A stretch of 64,000 bases of DNA from Fibrella aestuarina BUZ 2. Lineage in GTDB: Bacteria > Bacteroidota > Bacteroidia > Cytophagales > Spirosomataceae. Below are positions 8,672 to 17,559 of the stretch, piece by piece. The DNA is taken from positions 1,415,698 through 1,479,697 of the forward strand of contig NC_020054.1 of NCBI RefSeq assembly GCF_000331105.1, given 5' to 3'. The notes below the pieces were generated by a model, which was not told the DNA's origin, did not search any database, and saw nothing but the letters and a program-made list of their open reading frames with translations. Position 1 is the stretch's first letter. Every line of letters begins with the position of its first letter. The position numbers and the translations under genes are program-made.

Positions 8672-9718
8672 ATGGCAACTGTCAAAGACAAAGCGTCTGC
8701 TACCAAAAGTAACGGCAAGGCACCGGCCAAAACGCAGCACCCCAAAGAGCGTTACCTCTATTGGTATGAGTCGATGCAGCTTCAGCGGAAGTTTGAAGAA
8801 AAAGCAGGACAACTCTACGGACAGCAGAAGATTAAAGGCTTTTGCCACCTGTACATTGGGCAGGAAGCCTGTTCGTCGGGGTCTTACTCGGCCCTGACCA
8901 AAGACGATAAGTGGATCACCGCCTACCGCGACCACGGCATTCCGCTCGCGCTGGGCAGCAGCCCCAACGCCGTGATGGCCGAACTGTTTGCCAAGCAAAC
9001 GGGCTCGTCGAAAGGTAAAGGTGGGTCGATGCACATCTTCGACAAAGACGTGAATTTTGTGGGTGGCCACGGCATCGTGGGCGCGCAGATTCCGATGGGG
9101 GCGGGTATCGCCTTCGCCGAGAAATACAACAAAACGGGCAACCTCTGCATCTGTTTCTTCGGCGATGGCGCCGTGCGGCAGGGTGCCTTGCACGAGGCGT
9201 TCAATATGGCGATGCTGTGGAAACTGCCCGTGATTTTCGTGGTTGAAAACAACGGCTACGCCATGGGTACGTCGGTAGCCCGCACCTCGAACGTGACGGA
9301 GCTCTATACCATCGGCGAAAGCTACGACATGCCGTCGGAGCCGGTCGATGCCATGAGCGTGGAAGCTGTGCACGAGGCCGTGAGCCGCGCCGCTGAGCGC
9401 GCCCGCGCCGGTGAAGGCCCAACCTTCTTGGAGTTCCGCACGTATCGCTACCGGGGCCATTCGATGTCTGACCCGCAGAAATACCGCAGCAAAGACGAGG
9501 TTGAGCAGTACAAACAGCGCGACCCGATCGAAAACGTGAAGGCGACGATTCTGAAGGAAGGCTTCGCCACGGAAGAAGAAATCGCGGCGATCGACGCTAG
9601 CATCAAAGCGCGGGTAGACGAGTCGGTGAAGTTTGCCGAAGAGTCACCCTACCCGCCGGCCGAAGAAGCGTTCAAAGACGTCTACATGCAGGCCGATTAC
9701 CCATTCCTGACGGAATAG
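8672..9718 (+). CDS. pdhA: Pyruvate dehydrogenase E1 component, alpha subunit
   Basis: PdhA, 348 residues, the thiamine-diphosphate-binding alpha subunit of the two-subunit E1 of the pyruvate dehydrogenase complex, which decarboxylates pyruvate. The ThDP motif begins with GDGAVRQGALHEAFNMA (about residue 164) and closes with ENN about 27 residues later. The C-terminal loop YRYRGHSMSDPQKYR is the region phosphorylated in mitochondrial enzymes and seen in all E1 alphas. The ATG at 8672 gives MATVKDKASATKSNGK, a short flexible lead before the conserved fold; the upstream frame from 8624 is not supported. The beta subunit gene is not in the window, so E1 beta and E2 must be encoded elsewhere. Confidence 0.96.
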   Translation: MATVKDKASATKSNGKAPAKTQHPKERYLYWYESMQLQRKFEEKAGQLYGQQKIKGFCHLYIGQEACSSGSYSALTKDDKWITAYRDHGIPLALGSSPNAVMAELFAKQTGSSKGKGGSMHIFDKDVNFVGGHGIVGAQIPMGAGIAFAEKYNKTGNLCICFFGDGAVRQGALHEAFNMAMLWKLPVIFVVENNGYAMGTSVARTSNVTELYTIGESYDMPSEPVDAMSVEAVHEAVSRAAERARAGEGPTFLEFRTYRYRGHSMSDPQKYRSKDEVEQYKQRDPIENVKATILKEGFATEEEIAAIDASIKARVDESVKFAEESPYPPAEEAFKDVYMQADYPFLTE

Positions 9719-9730
9719 GAATTTTGAAGT

Positions 9731-9802
9731 CAACATAAAAAGTCCAATGGACATGGAGTTGTATCAACTGACAACCCCTTGACCATTGGACTTTTTATGT
9801 TG
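9731..9802. terminator. Hairpin between pdhA and eutC
   Basis: A perfect 20-bp inverted repeat (9731-9750 and 9783-9802), with a 32-base spacer, lies between convergent genes. Each arm contains an A or T run (TAAAAAGTCC / GGACTTTTTA), which fits bidirectional termination. Confidence 0.7.
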
Positions 9803-9811
9803 AACGGGTTC

Positions 9812-10573
9812 TCAATCGCCCAACAAACCCATCTCGTCTTTCAGGTCGACGCCCGATAGTTTGCGGTTGCGCATTTCGGTGAGCAGGTAAAGTAGCTTTT
9901 GCGCCGCCAGTTCGTAGGGCATGCCGTCGGGGCGGATATTAGAGACGCAGTTGCGGGATTCGTCGGTGAGGCCGGGGCGCGGGGCGTACGTGAGGTAAGC
10001 GCCGAGGCTGTCGGGGGAGGTGAGGCCGGGGCGTTCGCCGAGCAGGATCAGCGTGGCGTTGGCTTTCAGCGCATAAGCGACTTCGTCGGCTACGGCTACC
10101 CGCCCCTGCTGCACCAGGCAGAGCGGCGTCAGTAGCCAGCCCAAGTCAACCAACGCCGGAACGAGTTGGATCAGTAAAGGCACCACGTGCGTGTTGACGG
10201 CCGTCGCCGACAGCCCATCGGCGACGACGATAGACAGGTCGGGCGGGGTGGTAGGGGTTGGTAGCGCTTGCAGCCGAAGCCACGAATCGGCGTCGAGGCG
10301 ACGGCCTTGATCGGGTCGTTTCAGGTACGTTGGTCGGTCGGGTGCCTGACTTTGCAGCAGCAGCGGCCGGGGCAGCACGCGGTCGAGGTCTGTGAGGAGC
10401 CGCCCGGTTTCTAGCGTCGAATAGACGGCATCACGGGCGCGGGCGTGGTCGAGCTGGAAATCGAGTAGGGCGCGCGTTGGCAGGCTGTGCCCAACCCGAC
10501 CCCGCGCGATGCGGGCAGCGGTGAACGGTTGTAGGAAATCCCAGGGGTCGGCCTCGGTGCTAGCATGCGCCAT
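9812..10573 (-). CDS. eutC: Ethanolamine ammonia-lyase small subunit EutC
   Basis: EutC, 253 residues, the light chain of adenosylcobalamin-dependent ethanolamine ammonia-lyase, which turns ethanolamine into acetaldehyde and ammonia. Family landmarks are WDFLQPFTAARIARGRVG, the LLDFQLDHARARDAV block, SIVVADGLSATAVNTH (B12-site side) and LGERPGLTSPDSLGAYLTY near the C-terminus, then RNCVSNIRPDGM. Length is normal. It is the last gene of a tight set eutB, lipoprotein, eutC, with only 5 bp to the lipoprotein gene. No microcompartment shell gene, eutA reactivase or permease is visible nearby, so this is a minimal catabolic unit. Confidence 0.96.
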   Translation of the reverse strand: MAHASTEADPWDFLQPFTAARIARGRVGHSLPTRALLDFQLDHARARDAVYSTLETGRLLTDLDRVLPRPLLLQSQAPDRPTYLKRPDQGRRLDADSWLRLQALPTPTTPPDLSIVVADGLSATAVNTHVVPLLIQLVPALVDLGWLLTPLCLVQQGRVAVADEVAYALKANATLILLGERPGLTSPDSLGAYLTYAPRPGLTDESRNCVSNIRPDGMPYELAAQKLLYLLTEMRNRKLSGVDLKDEMGLLGD

Positions 10574-10578
10574 CAGGT

Positions 10579-10923
10579 TCAGCGTTTTGTCTTGCTCACT
10601 TCGTCCACCAATATATAGCGGATCGACGAACCATCGGCTGGTGGATTTGGCACGGGCTCGCGTCGCACCACAACGACGTATTCGTACCCTTCTTCATACG
10701 TAAAGCCGTCAATGGAGTTGTAGAAAAGCTGCCAGTTGGCCGCATTGTCTTCTTTTACCTGTAGGCATTTTCGGGGGAAGGGGCCGTTGCAATCGCGGGT
10801 AGTAGACGCTATCTGAAGCGAGGAAACAATGGGCCACACGCTGGGGGTTACGCTATCGGTGCGGCAGGAAAGCGCCAGCGTGAGGAGCAGACAGAGCGTG
10901 GTTAGAAAAGAAAGGCGTTTCAT
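10579..10923 (-). CDS. Small lipoprotein encoded between eutB and eutC
   Basis: A 114-residue protein with a lipoprotein signal peptide (FLTTLCLLLTLALSC, lipobox LALSC, Cys20). The mature part is short, has two further cysteines (RDCNGPFPRKCLQV) that could form a disulfide in the periplasm, then aromatic-rich strands (WQLFYNSIDGFTYEEGYEYVVVV). I do not recognise the family, but the last part resembles small DUF4377-type domains of Bacteroidota lipoproteins, which is a guess. It sits 10 bp downstream of eutB and 5 bp upstream of eutC, so it must be co-transcribed with both enzyme subunits, which are normally adjacent. Confidence 0.8.
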   Translation of the reverse strand: MKRLSFLTTLCLLLTLALSCRTDSVTPSVWPIVSSLQIASTTRDCNGPFPRKCLQVKEDNAANWQLFYNSIDGFTYEEGYEYVVVVRREPVPNPPADGSSIRYILVDEVSKTKR

Positions 10924-10933
10924 AGGGGTTGTA

Positions 10934-12319
10934 TCAGGGAGCCGATAAAAGTTTGACGACCTGATGACCCGGCTGCAGGGGTTGTAGTTGCAATTGCTCG
11001 TTCAGGATGCCCATCTTGATGAGCCAGGCCTCAAATTCGGGCGCGGGGCGTCGATTGAGCACCTGCCGAACGTATTGCGCATCATGAAAACTGGTGCTCT
11101 GGTAATGCAGCATCACATCGTCGGCACCGGGTAGGCCCATCACGAAGGTCACGCCCGCCGCGCCGAGCAGCGTCAACAGCGTGTCCATATCGTCCTGATC
11201 GGCTTCGGCGTGGTTGGTGTAACAGACGTCGACACCCATCGGCAAGCCCAGCAGTTTGCCACAGAAATGATCTTCCAGCCCCGCCCGGATGATCTGCTTC
11301 CCATCGTAGAGGTATTCGGGGCCAATAAACCCGACTACCGAATTGACCAGCAACGGATTGAACGCCCGCGCAACGGCATAGGCCCGCGCCTCGCAGGTCT
11401 GCTGATCGACGCCGTGGTGCGCGTTGGCTGACAGTGCGCTGCCCTGCCCCGTCTCGAAATACATCACGTTTTGGCCAACCGTCCCCCGGTTCAGCGCCAG
11501 TGTGGCCTCGTAACCCTCGCGCAGCAGGGCCAGATCGACGCCAAACGAGCGGTTGACGGCTTCGGTGCCTCCGATACTTTGAAACGCCAGATCGACCGGG
11601 GCACCCTGCTCGATGGCCCGGAGCGTGGTCGTCAGGTGACTCAGCACGCAGGTCTGGGTCGGGATGGCCAGCCGCTCCCGTACCTGATCGAGCATCCGCA
11701 GCAGGTTGATGGTCTGGGGTACGTTGTCCGTGGCCGGATTCACGCCGATGACCGCGTCGCCGGAACCGTAGCACAGGCCGTCGATGAGGCTGGCTGTGAT
11801 GCCGCGCAGATCGTCGGTGGGGTGGTTGGGTTGCAGGCGCGTATGAAACCGACCCGGCCCGCCCATCGGGGTGCCTAGCGTATTCCGAAAGCGAGTGATG
11901 ACATGGCAATTCCGCGCTACGCTGATCAGGTCCTGATTTCGCATCAGTTTCGATACGGCTGCCGCCAGTTCGGGCGTGATGCCCCACCGTACCTGAGCCA
12001 GTTGGTCCGGCACCGCCATTAGCAGCCAGTCGCGGAAACCACCGACGGTGAGGTGGCTGATGGGGGCAAAAGCGGCCCGGTCGTGGCTGTCGATGATGAG
12101 CCGGGTCACTTCGTCCTGCTCGTAGGGAATAACGGCTTCGGTCAGGAACGTACCCAGCGGCAGGTCGGCCAGCGCCATCTGCGCCGCCACGCGCTCCTCG
12201 GCCGAATGCGCCGCCAGCCCCGCCAGTTCGTCGCCCGACCGCAACGGCGACGCCCGCGCCAGCAGCGTTTTGAGGTCTTTGAACGTGTAGGTACGTTGGC
12301 CGATGACGTGGCGGAACAT
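10934..12319 (-). CDS. eutB: Ethanolamine ammonia-lyase large subunit EutB
   Basis: EutB, 461 residues, the catalytic TIM-barrel subunit of ethanolamine ammonia-lyase. The start at 12319 (MFRHVIGQRTYTFKDLKTLLA) matches the family; the open frame goes 26 residues further up without support. Conserved regions include RFRNTLGTPMGGPGRFHTRLQPNHPTDD-type substrate loop (RNTLGTPMGGPGRFHTRLQ), GDAVIGVNPATDN, MYFETGQGSALSANAHHG and VDVCYTNHAEADQDDMD. It works with EutC and adenosylcobalamin. It heads the eutB, lipoprotein, eutC unit and is divergent from recG, with 199 bp between the starts that contain an inverted repeat. Confidence 0.97.
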   Translation of the reverse strand: MFRHVIGQRTYTFKDLKTLLARASPLRSGDELAGLAAHSAEERVAAQMALADLPLGTFLTEAVIPYEQDEVTRLIIDSHDRAAFAPISHLTVGGFRDWLLMAVPDQLAQVRWGITPELAAAVSKLMRNQDLISVARNCHVITRFRNTLGTPMGGPGRFHTRLQPNHPTDDLRGITASLIDGLCYGSGDAVIGVNPATDNVPQTINLLRMLDQVRERLAIPTQTCVLSHLTTTLRAIEQGAPVDLAFQSIGGTEAVNRSFGVDLALLREGYEATLALNRGTVGQNVMYFETGQGSALSANAHHGVDQQTCEARAYAVARAFNPLLVNSVVGFIGPEYLYDGKQIIRAGLEDHFCGKLLGLPMGVDVCYTNHAEADQDDMDTLLTLLGAAGVTFVMGLPGADDVMLHYQSTSFHDAQYVRQVLNRRPAPEFEAWLIKMGILNEQLQLQPLQPGHQVVKLLSAP

Positions 12320-12345
12320 GAGTTGTTGGTTGCGTTGCGCTGCGT

Positions 12346-12453
12346 CCCGGTTTAAAAACCGGGGCTTGCCATCCGTTGGCAACCCGAAGATGCTCAATAA
12401 ATGGATAGTTGGGCGTGATGACGGATTTATTCAGCCCTGGTTTTCAAACCGGG
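12346..12453. repeat. Inverted repeat in the eutB-recG divergent spacer
   Basis: Two arms of about 21 bases (12346-12366 and 12433-12453) related to CCCGGTTTnAAAACCGGGG pair with a few mismatches around a 66-base spacer. Each arm is itself nearly palindromic. A related CCGGGGTTAGAAACCGGGGA copy is at 22015-22034. The same sense of symmetry in several spacers suggests a dispersed repeat family. Confidence 0.6.
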
Positions 12454-12518
12454 GTACGTGCGGCAGCCCATTCCGGCCAGAAAACCGTTATTTTTACTTT
12501 ACCATTGCCCCGCTTCCA

Positions 12519-14627
12519 ATGACTGAACGGACCACCTTTTTTGAAACCCGGCTCGAATACCTCAAAGGCATCGGCCCCCAGCGGGCTGAATTGCTGAATA
12601 AAGAACTGCACCTGTTTACCGTTGCCGACCTGATCCAGTACTTCCCGTATCGCTACGAAGACCGGACCCGGTTCTACACGATCAGTGAGCTGATGGAGTC
12701 GATGCCGTCGGCGCAGGTGCGGGGCCGGATTCGCGACTGGCATACGGAAGGCGAGGGCCCGAAAAAACGGCTCGTGGCTTCCTTCACCGACGGCACCGGC
12801 ACGATGGACCTGGTGTGGTTTCAGGGGCTGACGTGGGTGGAGAAAAACCTGCGTCGTGATGGCGAATACGTGGCGTTTGGCAAACCGCAGGAGTTTCAGA
12901 GCAAATTCAGCATCGTCCATCCCGAACTCGACGCCGTGCGGGCCGATGCCGAGCCTGACGCCTCCCTGACGCCCGTTTACAACCTGACCGACAAACTTCG
13001 CAAACGCTTCATCGACAACAAGGTGATGGCGAAAGCGATGCGCTCGCTGCTCGAAAATGCCTGGCCGCACATCCACGAAACGCTGCCCGCCTCCCTGATC
13101 GACAAGTTTCGGCTGGTGGGTAAACGCGAGGCGATGTGGAACATTCACCTGCCCCAAAGCACTGCCTGGCTGCGGCAGGCCGAACGCCGCCTGAAATTCG
13201 AGGAGCTGTTCTACAATCAGTTGCGGCTGATCTCGAACAAGCTGTTGCAGAAAGAGGAGCATCCCGGCCAGATTTTCCAGAAAACGAGTCTGCTGACGCA
13301 CTTCTACAAGCACCTGCTGCCGTTTCCGCTCACGGGGGCCCAACAGCGGGTGCTGCGCGAAATTCACAAGGATTGCCTCACGGGGCGGCAGATGAACCGC
13401 CTCTTGCAGGGCGACGTGGGCAGCGGCAAAACGATCGTGGCGTTCATTACGATGCTGCTGGCGATCGACAACGGTGCGCAGGCCTGCCTTATGGCCCCCA
13501 CCGAAATTCTGGCCGACCAGCACTACAACGGCCTCAAACCCTACGCCGACGCGATGGGTCTGAACCTGGGCATCCTGACGGGCAGCACCAAAACCAAACG
13601 CCGGAAGGTACTGCACGAGGAATTGCAATCGGGGCAGATGCACATCATTGTGGGTACGCACGCCCTGCTCGAAGACGTAGTGCAGTTCCGCAACCTGGGC
13701 CTGTGCATCATCGACGAGCAGCACCGCTTCGGCGTGGCGCAGCGGGCTAAAATGTGGGCTAAAAACCCGGTGGTGCCCCCGCACATTCTGGTCATGACGG
13801 CCACGCCCATCCCGCGCACATTGGCCATGACGCTCTACGGCAACCTCGATATTTCGATTATCGACGAACTGCCCGCAGGCCGGAAACCCATCAAAACGGT
13901 CCACAAATACGACAAGCACCGCGCTGAGGTCTTTGGCTTCATGCGACAGCAGATCGAATTGGGGCGACAGGTGTACGTGGTCTACCCGCTGATCGAGGAA
14001 TCGGAAACGCTCGATTACAAAGACCTCACCGACGGCCACGAAAGCATTCAGCGGGCGTTCCCGCAGCCCAAATACCAAGTGGGGATTCTGCACGGTAAGA
14101 TGGATGCGTTCAGTAAAGACTACGAAATGACCCGCTTCGCCAAGGGTGAAACGCAGATTCTGGTCGCCACGACGGTGATCGAGGTGGGTGTGAACGTACC
14201 CAACGCCAGCGTGATGGTGATCGAAAGCGCCGAGCGATTCGGCCTGTCGCAGCTGCATCAGTTGCGGGGACGCGTGGGGCGGGGTGCCGAGCAGAGTTAT
14301 TGCGTGCTGATGACGGATTATAAACTCAGCAGCGACACCAAAACGCGCCTGGAAACGATGGTGCGCACCAACAATGGTTTCGAGATTGCCGACGTCGATC
14401 TGCAACTGCGTGGGCCCGGCGATCTGGCCGGTACGCAGCAAAGCGGCCTCACCGACCTGCGCCTCGCCGATCTGGCCAAAGACGGTGCCGTGCTCACCGC
14501 CGCCCGCGAATCGGCCCAGCTGATTCTGGAAGAAGACCCCAATCTGGTGTTGCCCGAAAACGCCCCCATCCGCAACCACGTCGACGCCGTAGGCCGCACC
14601 AAATCCGACTGGAGCCGGATTAGCTAG
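12519..14627 (+). CDS. recG: ATP-dependent DNA helicase RecG
   Basis: RecG, 702 residues, the fork-reversal and branch-migration helicase. The ATG at 12519 gives MTERTTFFETRLEYLKGIGP, which matches the N-terminal wedge domain; the longer frame from 12303 runs under the divergent eutB gene. The wedge OB fold covers about residues 60-150, Walker A is QGDVGSGKT, motif II is DEQH (IIDEQHRFGV), motif III is MTATPIPRTLAM, and the C-terminal helicase motifs include VATTVIEVGVNVPNAS and QLHQLRGRVGRG. Length and order are standard. It is convergent with the Uma2 gene after only 18 bp. Confidence 0.97.
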   Translation: MTERTTFFETRLEYLKGIGPQRAELLNKELHLFTVADLIQYFPYRYEDRTRFYTISELMESMPSAQVRGRIRDWHTEGEGPKKRLVASFTDGTGTMDLVWFQGLTWVEKNLRRDGEYVAFGKPQEFQSKFSIVHPELDAVRADAEPDASLTPVYNLTDKLRKRFIDNKVMAKAMRSLLENAWPHIHETLPASLIDKFRLVGKREAMWNIHLPQSTAWLRQAERRLKFEELFYNQLRLISNKLLQKEEHPGQIFQKTSLLTHFYKHLLPFPLTGAQQRVLREIHKDCLTGRQMNRLLQGDVGSGKTIVAFITMLLAIDNGAQACLMAPTEILADQHYNGLKPYADAMGLNLGILTGSTKTKRRKVLHEELQSGQMHIIVGTHALLEDVVQFRNLGLCIIDEQHRFGVAQRAKMWAKNPVVPPHILVMTATPIPRTLAMTLYGNLDISIIDELPAGRKPIKTVHKYDKHRAEVFGFMRQQIELGRQVYVVYPLIEESETLDYKDLTDGHESIQRAFPQPKYQVGILHGKMDAFSKDYEMTRFAKGETQILVATTVIEVGVNVPNASVMVIESAERFGLSQLHQLRGRVGRGAEQSYCVLMTDYKLSSDTKTRLETMVRTNNGFEIADVDLQLRGPGDLAGTQQSGLTDLRLADLAKDGAVLTAARESAQLILEEDPNLVLPENAPIRNHVDAVGRTKSDWSRIS

Positions 14628-14645
14628 CGGGGTAACGTACCTGAA

Positions 14646-15236
14646 CTATCCAAATAACCCATCCAGATCGAGAGATAGGTCGGGGAAAAGTGCTGAGGTG
14701 GGGCGGCTTCCCTTTTCGTACACGGCCGTTTCCACATACTGGTCGCCGTTCAGGGCGTAGGCATAGATTTCGGCGCTTTTCGGCACGACAATCCAGTACT
14801 CACGAACCCCCGCCGATTCGTAGAGATCAAATTTTTCGTTGAAATCTTTTTTGTGCGTCGAGGGGGATGTAATCTCGATGATCCAGTCTGGGGCACCCAC
14901 GCACCCATACTCGTCGATCTTGGCGGGGTCGCAGATGACACAGATGTCGGGTTGTACCACCGTGTATACCTTGTTGTTGTAGCCCGGTTCGTAGTCGGGG
15001 TTGGGCAGGCGGACATCAAAAGGTGCCGTGTAAAGTTCGCAGGTACGATCGCGGAAGTAATTATACAACTCGCCCGTGATGCGCATAGAAACGCGCTGAT
15101 GTCCCGCCCTCGGGGCAGGCGACATATCATATAGCTTGCCCTTAATGAGTTCGACGCTCTGCTCAAACTGCCATTTCAGGTAATCGGCGTACGTATAGGT
15201 GCCGTTGGGGTCGAGTTGAGATAGGTTCGTAATCAT
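14646..15236 (-). CDS. Uma2 family (DUF820) putative endonuclease
   Basis: A 196-residue DUF820/Uma2 protein of the PD-(D/E)XK nuclease superfamily. Key pieces are the N-terminal YTYADYLKW, the glutamate in the beta strand (SVELIKGKLYDMSPAPR), QPDICVICD carrying the central acidic residue, and PDWIIEITSPSTHKKDF, the E-x-x-S/K catalytic block. The C-terminus REYWIVVPKSAEIYAYAL is typical. These genes are greatly expanded in Cyanobacteria and present in some Cytophagales; their biological role is unsettled. It stands alone between recG and the heptose kinase gene, with no toxin-antitoxin partner. Confidence 0.9.
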   Translation of the reverse strand: MITNLSQLDPNGTYTYADYLKWQFEQSVELIKGKLYDMSPAPRAGHQRVSMRITGELYNYFRDRTCELYTAPFDVRLPNPDYEPGYNNKVYTVVQPDICVICDPAKIDEYGCVGAPDWIIEITSPSTHKKDFNEKFDLYESAGVREYWIVVPKSAEIYAYALNGDQYVETAVYEKGSRPTSALFPDLSLDLDGLFG

Positions 15237-15296
15237 ACGAAACGACGCGGTTGTCCACCAAAAATACGAAAACGAATCGACGCACCCGTCTGTTCG

Positions 15297-16295
15297 CTAC
15301 ACCCCCAGCCGCTGGGCTTCTTCGAGCAGGCGGGTGCGGTCGATGGGGACGACGCCGACGCTTTCGCAGACCAGTCCGCCACCCAGATTCGATAGGGCGG
15401 CGATGCGACGGGGCGCTTGCTGCAAGGCAACGCAACAGGCGGCAATGCTGATGACCGTATCGCCCGCGCCCGACACATCGGCAATCTTGCGGACGTGCGC
15501 CGGGAGCTGCTCCTGCGCTCCGTCGAAGTCGATGTAGACGCCGCGTTCCGACAGGGTGATCAGCGTTCCGGCGAGCTGCATTCGCTCTTTCAACTGCCCT
15601 ACTACGCTCGCCAACTCGGCTGGCCGATCCACATTAAAATCAATTTTGAGGCCTTCTTTCAGTTCCTTCAGGTTGGGCTTGAACAGCGTGACGTGTTGGT
15701 AGTCAAGAAAGTGCCGCTTTTTGGGGTCGACTACCGTGGGTACGTGGTGATCATTGGCGAAGGCCGTGATCTCGGCGATGGCCTCGCGGCTCAGCACGCC
15801 CTTATCGTAGTCTTCGAACAGCACCACGTGGCAGGTCGGGATAAGCGCCTTCGCTTTCTCGATTAGCTGGGTACGTTCGTCGGGAGTGATGTAGGCGTCG
15901 GTTTCGGTATCGACCCGCACCACCTGCTGCGACCCGGCAATGATGCGCTCTTTGATGGTCGTGATGCGCGACGCCGACCGGATGAGCCCTTCGCAGTTGA
16001 GGCCTCGTTCGGTAAGTTGCTGCTGAAGTTGATCGCCCGCCTGGTCAGTACCGATGACCGAGCAGACTACGGCTTCAGCCCCTAGGGCTTGCACGTTCAG
16101 CAGTACATTGCCTGCCCCGCCCAACCGTACTTCGCGGCGTTGCACGGTCACTACCGGCACCGGCGCTTCGGGCGAAATCCGGTCGACGCGGCCCCACACG
16201 TAGGCGTCGAGCATAACGTCGCCGATGACCAGTACACGCAGGCGGTTGAATTGGGAAAACAGATCGGGGAGGGGGAGTAATGACGAAAAAGACAT
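15297..16295 (-). CDS. rfaE1: D-glycero-beta-D-manno-heptose-7-phosphate kinase (RfaE/HldE kinase domain)
   Basis: A 332-residue PfkB-fold kinase of the RfaE/HldE kinase type, which phosphorylates heptose 7-phosphate at C1 on the way to ADP-heptose for LPS core. The start at 16295 (MSFSSLLPLPDLFSQFNRLRV) precedes the hallmark VLVIGDVMLDAYVWGRVDRISPEAP. Other features are VRLGGAGNVLLNVQALGAEA, VDPKKRHFLDYQHVTLFKPN and the DVSGAGDTVIS anion-hole motif. The cytidylyltransferase half found in E. coli HldE is missing, so the nucleotidyltransferase is a separate gene elsewhere. It lies downstream of the YpdA gene, separated by a strong hairpin. Confidence 0.93.
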   Translation of the reverse strand: MSFSSLLPLPDLFSQFNRLRVLVIGDVMLDAYVWGRVDRISPEAPVPVVTVQRREVRLGGAGNVLLNVQALGAEAVVCSVIGTDQAGDQLQQQLTERGLNCEGLIRSASRITTIKERIIAGSQQVVRVDTETDAYITPDERTQLIEKAKALIPTCHVVLFEDYDKGVLSREAIAEITAFANDHHVPTVVDPKKRHFLDYQHVTLFKPNLKELKEGLKIDFNVDRPAELASVVGQLKERMQLAGTLITLSERGVYIDFDGAQEQLPAHVRKIADVSGAGDTVISIAACCVALQQAPRRIAALSNLGGGLVCESVGVVPIDRTRLLEEAQRLGV

Positions 16296-16323
16296 GCCGC
16301 AAAGATAAGCGGGTTCAGGAGGA

Positions 16324-16394
16324 AGGTTCAATACGCACTAGTCAACGCCGCTTACGCCTAGCTGATGCGGCGTTGACTAGTGCGTATTGAACCT
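16324..16394. terminator. Strong hairpin downstream of the YpdA gene
   Basis: A perfect 28-bp inverted repeat (16324-16351 and 16367-16394) with a 15-base loop lies just after the stop of the YpdA gene (16401) and 29 bp before the rfaE1 start, on the minus strand. It would terminate transcription between these co-oriented genes, although it has no clear T run. Confidence 0.7.
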
Positions 16395-16400
16395 GACAGT

Positions 16401-17420
16401 TTAAATCCGCTGAATCAGCTCGTTGACTTTGTGGATTTCCTCGCGGCCGACGATGTGGTCGATGATGGCGATGGCGTGTTCGCGGCCATTTTCGATGAAC
16501 ACTTTTTCGGTGTAAATCCCCGCCATGACCGTGCCGCAGACATATAGTCCAGGTACGTTGGTTTCGAATGTCTGCTTGTCGTAGACCGGAATCTGCGTAT
16601 CGGGGTCAAGGTCAATACCGCAACGAGTGAGCAGTTCGGCGTCGGGGGTGTAGCCCGTCAGCATCAAGACAAAATCGGCGGGGATGGTCTGGGTTTCGCC
16701 CGTCTTCAGGTTATGCATCCGGACGTAATCGGGCCCAATGCGCGTTACGCAACTATCGAATGCCGTTTTAATCTTGCCTTCTTTCACCCGGTTTTTCACG
16801 TCGGGAATAAGCCAGTACTTCACCGTCGGCTTAAAATCCTCACCCCGGTGCACCACCGTCACATCCACATTGTGGCGGTACAACTCAAGCGCGGCTTCAA
16901 CGGCGGAGTTGGCCGCCCCCACAATCACCACCTTGGTAAATGAGTACTGGAACGGCTCGTCATAATAATGGCTGACGTGCGCCTGATCTTCACCCGGAAT
17001 ACCCAGCCAGCGGGGTTTGTCGAAGTAGCCCGTTGCCAGAATGACTTTGTAGGCCTGAAAAGTGTCACCGTTGGTCGTCGTGACAATGAACAGGTCGCCC
17101 TGCTTCTGCACCTTCTGCACCTCCGTAAACATCTTTGTATTTAGCTGGAAATAGGCCGCCACCTTGCGGTAATACTGCAAGGCTTCGTTGCGGTTGGCCT
17201 TCACGCCCGAAATCGGAAACGGGATACCACCGATCTCAATGTTTTCGGCGGTCGAGAAAAAGCGCATCAGTTTTGGGTACCGCCGAATCGACTCGGTAAT
17301 GCTGCCTTTTTCCAGAATAAGGTGGGTCAGACCGCTTTTGGCGGCTTCAATGCCCGCTGCCAGTCCGCAGGGGCCACCGCCCACAATGATGACATCGTAA
17401 GGGTGTTCGCTTGTAGTCAT
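16401..17420 (-). CDS. ypdA: YpdA family bacillithiol disulfide reductase-like protein
   Basis: A 339-residue FAD/NAD(P)-binding oxidoreductase of the YpdA type. The start at 17420 (MTTSEHPYDVIIVGGGPCGLAAGI) places the Rossmann FAD motif GGGPCG near residue 14; the open frame to 17540 is not conserved. The second nucleotide motif is VVIVGAANSAVEAALELYRHN. The DGI-like FAD signature is seen late as VPGLYVCGTVMAGI. YpdA proteins reduce bacillithiol disulfide with NADPH, using the cysteine that follows the first glycine motif (GGGPCG, Cys present here). Bacillithiol synthesis occurs in many Bacteroidota. The enzyme's actual thiol in this strain is inferred. Confidence 0.88.
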   Translation of the reverse strand: MTTSEHPYDVIIVGGGPCGLAAGIEAAKSGLTHLILEKGSITESIRRYPKLMRFFSTAENIEIGGIPFPISGVKANRNEALQYYRKVAAYFQLNTKMFTEVQKVQKQGDLFIVTTTNGDTFQAYKVILATGYFDKPRWLGIPGEDQAHVSHYYDEPFQYSFTKVVIVGAANSAVEAALELYRHNVDVTVVHRGEDFKPTVKYWLIPDVKNRVKEGKIKTAFDSCVTRIGPDYVRMHNLKTGETQTIPADFVLMLTGYTPDAELLTRCGIDLDPDTQIPVYDKQTFETNVPGLYVCGTVMAGIYTEKVFIENGREHAIAIIDHIVGREEIHKVNELIQRI

Positions 17421-17486
17421 ATCGGCTGTATTACGCTCAGATGGATATACCTCTAACGCAAAATTAGCCCGGAAAGGTCGGGAAGT

Positions 17487-17559
17487 AGGGAATGGATAAT
17501 GCACGATGGATAATGTACAATGGGAGCTGCCACGGCTCATCGTACATTGTCCATTCCCT
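17487..17559. repeat. Inverted repeat with 'ATGGATAATG' text
   Basis: Arms 17487-17508 and 17538-17559 pair over 22 bases with two mismatches. The sequence is rich in ATGGATAATGCAC/GTACAATGG words, which recur at 40612-40720. It lies between the divergent-side start of ypdA and the stop of the Ig-like gene, on the same strand, and could end the latter's transcript. Confidence 0.6.

Noticed and set aside
12444..14579. 711-codon open frame on the minus strand opposite recG
   Set aside because: It lies wholly under recG and has no family features, a His/Gln/Arg-rich composition and no independent start context; such antisense frames are common in GC-rich coding DNA.
17487..17559. CRISPR-like repeat
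   Set aside because: Inverted, not direct, repeats with no regular spacers; no cas gene in the window.
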